This document shows, piece after piece, positions 35,301 through 42,100 of a stretch of 64,000 nucleotides of DNA. A program made the position numbers and the translations under genes. The notes under the pieces were generated by a model. The model made no database searches and was not told the DNA's origin. It saw only the letters and a list, made by a program, of their open reading frames with translations. Location of the stretch: contig LSRX01000051.1 of assembly GCA_001939145.1 (NCBI GenBank), positions 1,268,595 to 1,332,594 on the forward strand. The letters run 5' to 3'. The first letter of the stretch is position 1; each line of letters begins with the position of its first letter. This DNA comes from Symbiodinium microadriaticum (Eukaryota; Sar; Dinophyceae; Suessiales; Symbiodiniaceae).

Positions 35301-36107
35301 GCCCAACATCCTGAACCACAGAGCTTAATGTCACCAAAGCCTAAGCGAAAAGCAACCCTGACTGAAGCCACGTAGAACATGAGAGGATGGAGGAAGCCTA
35401 TAATTCGAAGGCAAGCACTCGAGACCAAGGTACGTGCTGAACCAGAAGCAGAAGCAGGTCGAGGCGTATGCAGGCAAGCTGACGCTTGCCCGAACACACA
35501 AGCTGCTTCTTTAGGTTCAGTGTGGGGGGCCTATAATAATTAGAATAGGGTTTGGGGTATATTAAATCTATACTTTTTTCTAATAAGGAACCCCCAAAGC
35601 CCTATTATAAAGGCCCCTACATTAGGGTTTTGGGGCTCAGAGTTGATTTTTGGGGTCCTATTCCCTAAAGCCTGAACCCGTTGCTGCGCGTGGGAGTCGA
35701 AACCCGTTTCCACCCAGCAAGGACGAGCCCAAAACCCGTTTCCTGGGCATGCCTTTGTTTTGGGGGTGGGCTGGAACCCCACAGCCGAATTGGCCGGAAC
35801 ACCAGCTCACTAGCCCATGCGAAACCCAAAACCCTTTTCCCTAAACCCTAAAACCTTTTCTCTGAACCCTAAACCCTTTTCCCTAAACCCTAAACCCTTT
35901 TCCCTAAACCCTAAGCCCTTTTAGCTAAACCCTTGTCCCTAAACCGTGATCGACTGGTAGACCTTTAGCCATTTGAGCGGTGGTCCTCCCTCCTCTCCCA
36001 GTTTGCGGTCACATCTTCGAGGTCTTTCCTTTCAGGTTCCAGGGCTTTTGGGCTGCCGCCCCTCCTTCCCCTCCATCCGTCCAAATGTATATATATATAT
36101 ATAAGTA

Positions 36108-36151
<44 letters not shown>

Positions 36152-39100
36152 CCATCTCAAGGGCTCCAGATATCTCAATATCGGGCCGGCTGTTGTGGTG
36201 TAAAGTTGGGGTTTAGGCTTGTGCTCCAATCAATCCTGTGTAGGAGCCCTACGGAATGACAAGGGTGCTCGAAAGTTTAAAGACATTCTTGACCTCGGAT
36301 TCAAACTCTTGCACTAATCTAGCCGGAATGGTAAGTAAATTCTATTCTTCGGGGCTCCTCTTTATGATATCATTAGCCCAAAACTGTACACTAATGGATG
36401 TTCCCTAAGTTGAGGCCTCCCCCCCCCCTCCCCATCCCTGACAGGGATTCCTGATTTCCAGAATCCCCGCAGATTGTGCAAGCCAGGGATCCCCCACGGC
36501 TACTCTTGCGGCTCCATTGCAGGTGTAATATGGGACTTTCCGAAAATTAGGGTACCTTATTCTGGGGTCCTTATAATAAGTATCCTACTATTTAGGGTAC
36601 TATATTCGGGTCCCTTATTTTCGGAAACCCCATCTGAGTTTTTTGGGCTTTACAACGTAGGGCTCAGAGAGTCTGTAGGGGTGTAGGGTCCGCAGAGCCG
36701 ACCCGAAAACTCGGAAACCCCAAATCCCGTTAAATCCCGAAGAACTCTGACAGCCTAAACCCTAAACCCAGGAAACCCCAAACACCTACCCTAAACCCTA
36801 AACCCAGGAAGCCCGACAAACCTACCCTAAACCCTAAACCCTAAAGGAAGCCCCAAAAGCCTAGGAAACGTTTCTTCATGACATTGGATGCATCTGGCCG
36901 CTTGGCATCGGTCTTGCGAGGATAAAGTCGACTGGCAGTGCTTTGTTTTTTTTTTCCGGGTTTCAGGGACCTTCTAGCTGAGGGGTTCCCTTTAAGGGTT
37001 TCGATAAGGGATCTATAGGGGTTTAGGATTTTAGGCCTGAGGGTTTTAGGGTTGAGGGTGTAGGGCTTTGGGGGTTTTAGGCTTTAGGGTTGTGGGGCTG
37101 AGGGTTGGAAAGCATTTAGGGTTCAGGGTTTTGGGCTTGCGGACCTAGAGCTCTGGGTCTAGGGGTGTCGGGTCCGGGCAGTCAGCGTAATGCTCAAGAT
37201 TTCTTCGTGGTGCAAGCTAGGCAAACAAAACGAAAGAGCCTTAATTACTTCAGGGTCGAGCCGGCATCTTCAGAAGACAGTTCACCAACATTGATTTTCA
37301 AGAATGACCCTACCCATAGGCCCCCAAGTATTTCCTTTTGGGGATTACCTTATAGGCTTCTAACTACAAACCACAAGAAGGAACTACTTAGGGGCCTATG
37401 GGTAAACCTTAAACTCTCAACCAAATTTTTCATGCCGCCCTATGGTGTTGAGTTGTCGGACTCGCTGTCGGCCTAAGCCTTACCCGAACAGAAGGCGGGG
37501 GTCTCCAGTCGAAGTCGTCCCCCAGCGACATTTGCTTCGCAGCAGAAGTCCTAGCTCCGGCGATTTCGGGCTGGATTTGCGTTTAAACCCTACCTGGACC
37601 CCAAAAGTATGTAGAATAATAGCCTTTTTATGGGTTTTGGGCCATTATTTTACCTACTTTTGGGGGTCTAGATAAACCCTAAACCCCAGCCGTCTTGGCC
37701 CTCGGGTTTTCCGCCGAAGATCTCATCGTCAGCGGGGAGTTTGGGATGAGTTCTGGCCCCAGGGCTGCGTGTACTTGCACCCAACACTCGTCGGCCCCAC
37801 TGAAGTACCTATCTAGGAAGCGCTTTAAGGCCAGAGTATGTATGTCATATAGACATGTAGATACATAGACCATGAGGCCCCTTCAACTTCCGGAAGTACT
37901 GATTTTCGAAGGTGCGTGCTTGCGGGACAACACCTAAACGCTAGACCGTAATCCCTGACCATTCAGGGAGTATTGCTTCTTTCGTCAGAGCATCTTGCGC
38001 CTGCCATAACCCTCGGCCCCTATAACTCTCAACACCCCAAAATTACTCGTCTGCTCGGTCGCATACTTTCTTTACTTTGGGTGTTCCTGGGTTCCTAGTA
38101 TATTACAACTAGCCCCAAAAACGTATATACTTTTTTCATGGGGTTACTGAAGAGCCTAGATTACTAAACTTAAACCCCCCAACTCCTAATCCTCATGACC
38201 CCCTATACGCCCACAGTGCGCACTCACCGCAGGGATCCACCGGACTAGCACATACATTGTTGCTTCAAAATACTGAGCCTAGGAACTTAGGAACACGGCC
38301 TACCATAGCCGTCAAGAAACTAATTAATGTTTTAGCCTTAAGATGATGTCCTTCTACATTTCCTCAAGCAGGGGATTTTCGGCCGGGTTGGGCTACCGTT
38401 GGGGATTCACTGTTGGAGTCACGGCAAAAAACCCGCTCGCTGCTGATGCTGTAATCGGCTTTCGATGCTGCTGCCCACCATCAGGAGCTGCCCTAGGTCC
38501 TAAGCCTTAGCTCTAATCCACAGTCCCTAAACCCACACTCACAACTCTAAAGTATGCTTCTACCCAAGTCATGCTGAGAGAACTTCCTAAACCCTAAACT
38601 CCCTGATCCAGGACCCTACAGGTGAACTTGAGGTCGTATATGGGGTCACGGCCTAGGATGCTGACAAAGCCCTCCTTCGAAAGGTGACGGCCTTGTCAGT
38701 TGGGACGAGTTCAGCGTCCTCCTTTCGGAGCGGGGAACTCCCTGTCTCAGGTCTAGCTAGGGCTTGGGGGATTCGCGACAGTGTCATCAGCCTACACACC
38801 CCGAGCCCGGACTTCCCGCCGTCGCAAGGCGTTCAGGTTGCTCTGACAGAAAGCCCCAAACTTCGCACCCCAAGCCCTACGCCTAAACCCCTACTCCATC
38901 TTCTGGCGCCAAGTCTCGTAAAGCTCTACTTGTGTATGCTAACATACATGCATACATTCATACACCTACAGAGACAGCCGCAGACGGACAGTCAATCATA
39001 CATCCGTGCATGCATGCGCACATACCTGTCTGCATGCCTGTATTGATGCATGCATGCTCACATGCATAGACACACACTTGCATACATACATGCATACTTA

Positions 39101-42100
39101 CATACAGACAGGCAGACAGACAGCCAGACGACAGACATACATAAATACGTACATACGTACACACACACATACATACATACATACATACATACATACGTAC
39201 ATGCATACATGCATACATGCTCACATGCATACATGCATACATACATTCCCCAAAGGCTCCATGTGCCCATTTAGTATATACTTAGGCCTTAAAGGAGTCC
39301 CTATATAGGTACTTTAGGGTCTAAGTATATACTATATGGGCACATGGAGCCTTTGGGTTCATTAGTTCATTCATTCATCCATACATTACATACTTCCTTT
39401 TGCGTGCATGCATACATACATGCGTACACATATGCATGGGTAGTTTGTTCGTACAAATGTATATCTATCTATCTATATATACGTATATATATATATATAT
39501 ATATATATTGTTATTGATTGCGAGCGTGCGTATGTACGTACCTACATTCATAGAGACAGACGGAGAGACAGACCGAGTGTTTGACAGACATACAATTGCA
39601 CAGGTACATTTATAAATACACGTGGAGAAACACATTTTCATTCTGATGCAAATGCAGATACACATGCACACAAAACTGCATACGAGCAAATACACAAGCA
39701 AACATACATGTATACTTACTTACCTACAGACAGTCTTGCATAACCACATGCAGAAGCACTCATACGTACACACTCTCACTCATGCATGCTGACGGCATTT
39801 ATGCATACCGGTGGATCTGCTGAATCCGAGTGAATGCGAATTGCTTGTAAAAACACCGTTGCCATTTGGCTTAAGTCTTCTTAAAATTTTCTTCTCCCAC
39901 CCTTCCCACCCCTTTGTTACATACGTTTCCTCTGCTTTCTTTCTGCGACACAGGACCGGGAAACGGTCGGTCCCCCAGAACATCGAGAAACTATTTCTGT
40001 AAGATCTCAGAAACGCCACCGAAGCCAAAGCAGTTGGAAAAGTCTCTCTCTCTCTCTCTCTCCCCGTCCCCTTCTCTACATATATATGTATGTATGTATG
40101 TCGTATATAAAGAGAGAGAGAGAGAGAGAGAGATATATATATATATAGAACACGCATGCATGTGTAGATGCATGTCTACATGTACACACGTAGATGTAGA
40201 AAGCACACGCACACACGGCAAACAGACAGCTAAAGCTGTGTGTGCACGCATGTTCAACTTCATGTGTGTTACGTAGGTTTGTAAACCAGCAAGACTCTAA
40301 GACAGGCAAGCAGGCAAGTCGGCAAGCACGCGCACAGGCACTTATGCAAACAAGCAAGCAAGCAAGAAACCAAGCAGACAAATAGTGAGTGAGTGGTTGT
40401 GTGTGTGAGACAGAGGGAGAATTGCTCGCAGGACCCCCAGCTGCAGCTGTGGATGTCGACCTTGGACCTGGAAACCCAGGACTTGGTCAGCTTGCCGGTG
40501 CCCCAGAGCCCCGCAGGCCTTGAGGAGGACTTCGGGCGGTTTCAACAAAGCGGTCTCGGGTGCAGGGTCCAGCCTTCTGAAGGCTCCACAACCCTGAGGG
40601 TCCCAGTGCCTAACAATCATTATACTCCCCCAAGGCCCAAGTACTAACCTCCATAACTACTATCAAAAAACCCACAGTACCCAAGTGACCCTCAGGGTGA
40701 GGCTGCCCTGCCTGCGATAAAAAGTGCGGGGTTTCGGGTTCCGGAGATCTGGGCCTCCCGGAACTTGCAAAAACGACACCTACGGTTGATGATACAAATC
40801 CTGCATTACTCATAATAAGGAAAATGCCATAATTCCCATAGGGGGTCCTTAAACCATAATTCCCATAGTTTAGGGTCCTTAACGTAATGCAGGATGTATA
40901 TATCATCAACAGTACTTCAACGGACCCGACCTCTGGCGGCGAAGCCATGAGAAGTCCTCAGAAGTCCCGTTAACTAGACTAACCTGAGCGCTCCAGTTAC
41001 CTATACGGGTTCGTCTGGGTTTCCTAATTAAGGGTTCCCTCAAGGGATAGGTTACTGGGGCACATAACATACTGTTGATGATGTAAATCCTGCATTATCT
41101 TACACTAAGGACCCTAAACTTTAGCCCTAAACTATGGGCATTATGGTATATTCCTTATTTTGGGTAGCGCAGGATTTGCACCATCAACTGTATGGTTAGT
41201 ATCCTAATATTTGGGTAACTGCAGCCCTAGGGTAAACCATGAAGCACAGAACCTCCAGGCTGCACATTCTCGCGCCTACGCCCTAGACTAAAGGCTAAGG
41301 CTTTCAGTGAGTCCGTTGTGTAGGAGAGTCTGTACCTTTTCACATCCATCATTGTGGGGTTCCAGGGTTTCGGGTTTAGGGTTTTTCATGTTTCTCAAAG
41401 CCTGCTTGCTGCCCCTCCTCCTAAGTTCGAAGGTTTCAAATGATCGATGATGGAGACGGCGAGATTTCCGTTGAAGAGTCCTTTGGCAGCAGGCTTTTCG
41501 TAACCCAAGAAAAAGACCTTAGACCCCTGAAACCAAAGCCGCTATCAAGTTCAGAAGCTTCAGCAACATGGTTTGGGCTTTCCAGTCTCGGTTTTCACAA
41601 GCCAGTTGTAGTTACGGACCGTACCTTCAACTGTAGTGGGTCTCTTAGTATGATTCGAGATTTACTCCTTGATCAGGGGGATTTGGAGTCTGTGGGTAGG
41701 CGAAACCCTGAAATAAACCCCAGAAAGACACTGAAGCCCAAACTTCTCAACCTGTGTAACAAACTCTAACCCCTGGCCATAAGCCTTAAAGTAACCCTGA
41801 ACCTGATTGTGCGAGAGTGAGAGTCGAAACCCGGAACCCTAAACGCCAGCCCTGACAGTTCTCATGGCCAGGTTAGTTGCAACAGTACTATTAGCTATGC
41901 TGCTGCATAGTCGTAGCCTTAGCAAGAATAGTTGTGATCGTTATAGCATAAAAGCTGTTGCTGCTTCTTTTCTTTAGCTCCCCTGATATTGGGGGGCGTT
42001 TAGGGTTTGCAGCTCCGTGGTTCTTCCCCATTGTCGGCGCGTGAAGCTCCCCGATCCGTAAGCCCTAAGAGAGGCACAGGCCCAAGTCCCGGGCTTGGAG

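Noticed and set aside
35126..35497. 123-codon minus frame
   Set aside because: No splice sites or domain, and it lies within a channel intron just after a supported plus micro-exon.
38820..38935. Channel exon reading VALTESPKLRTP
   Set aside because: Resembles the inter-EF linker, but the phase does not fit and the exon at 40432 matches the family far better.
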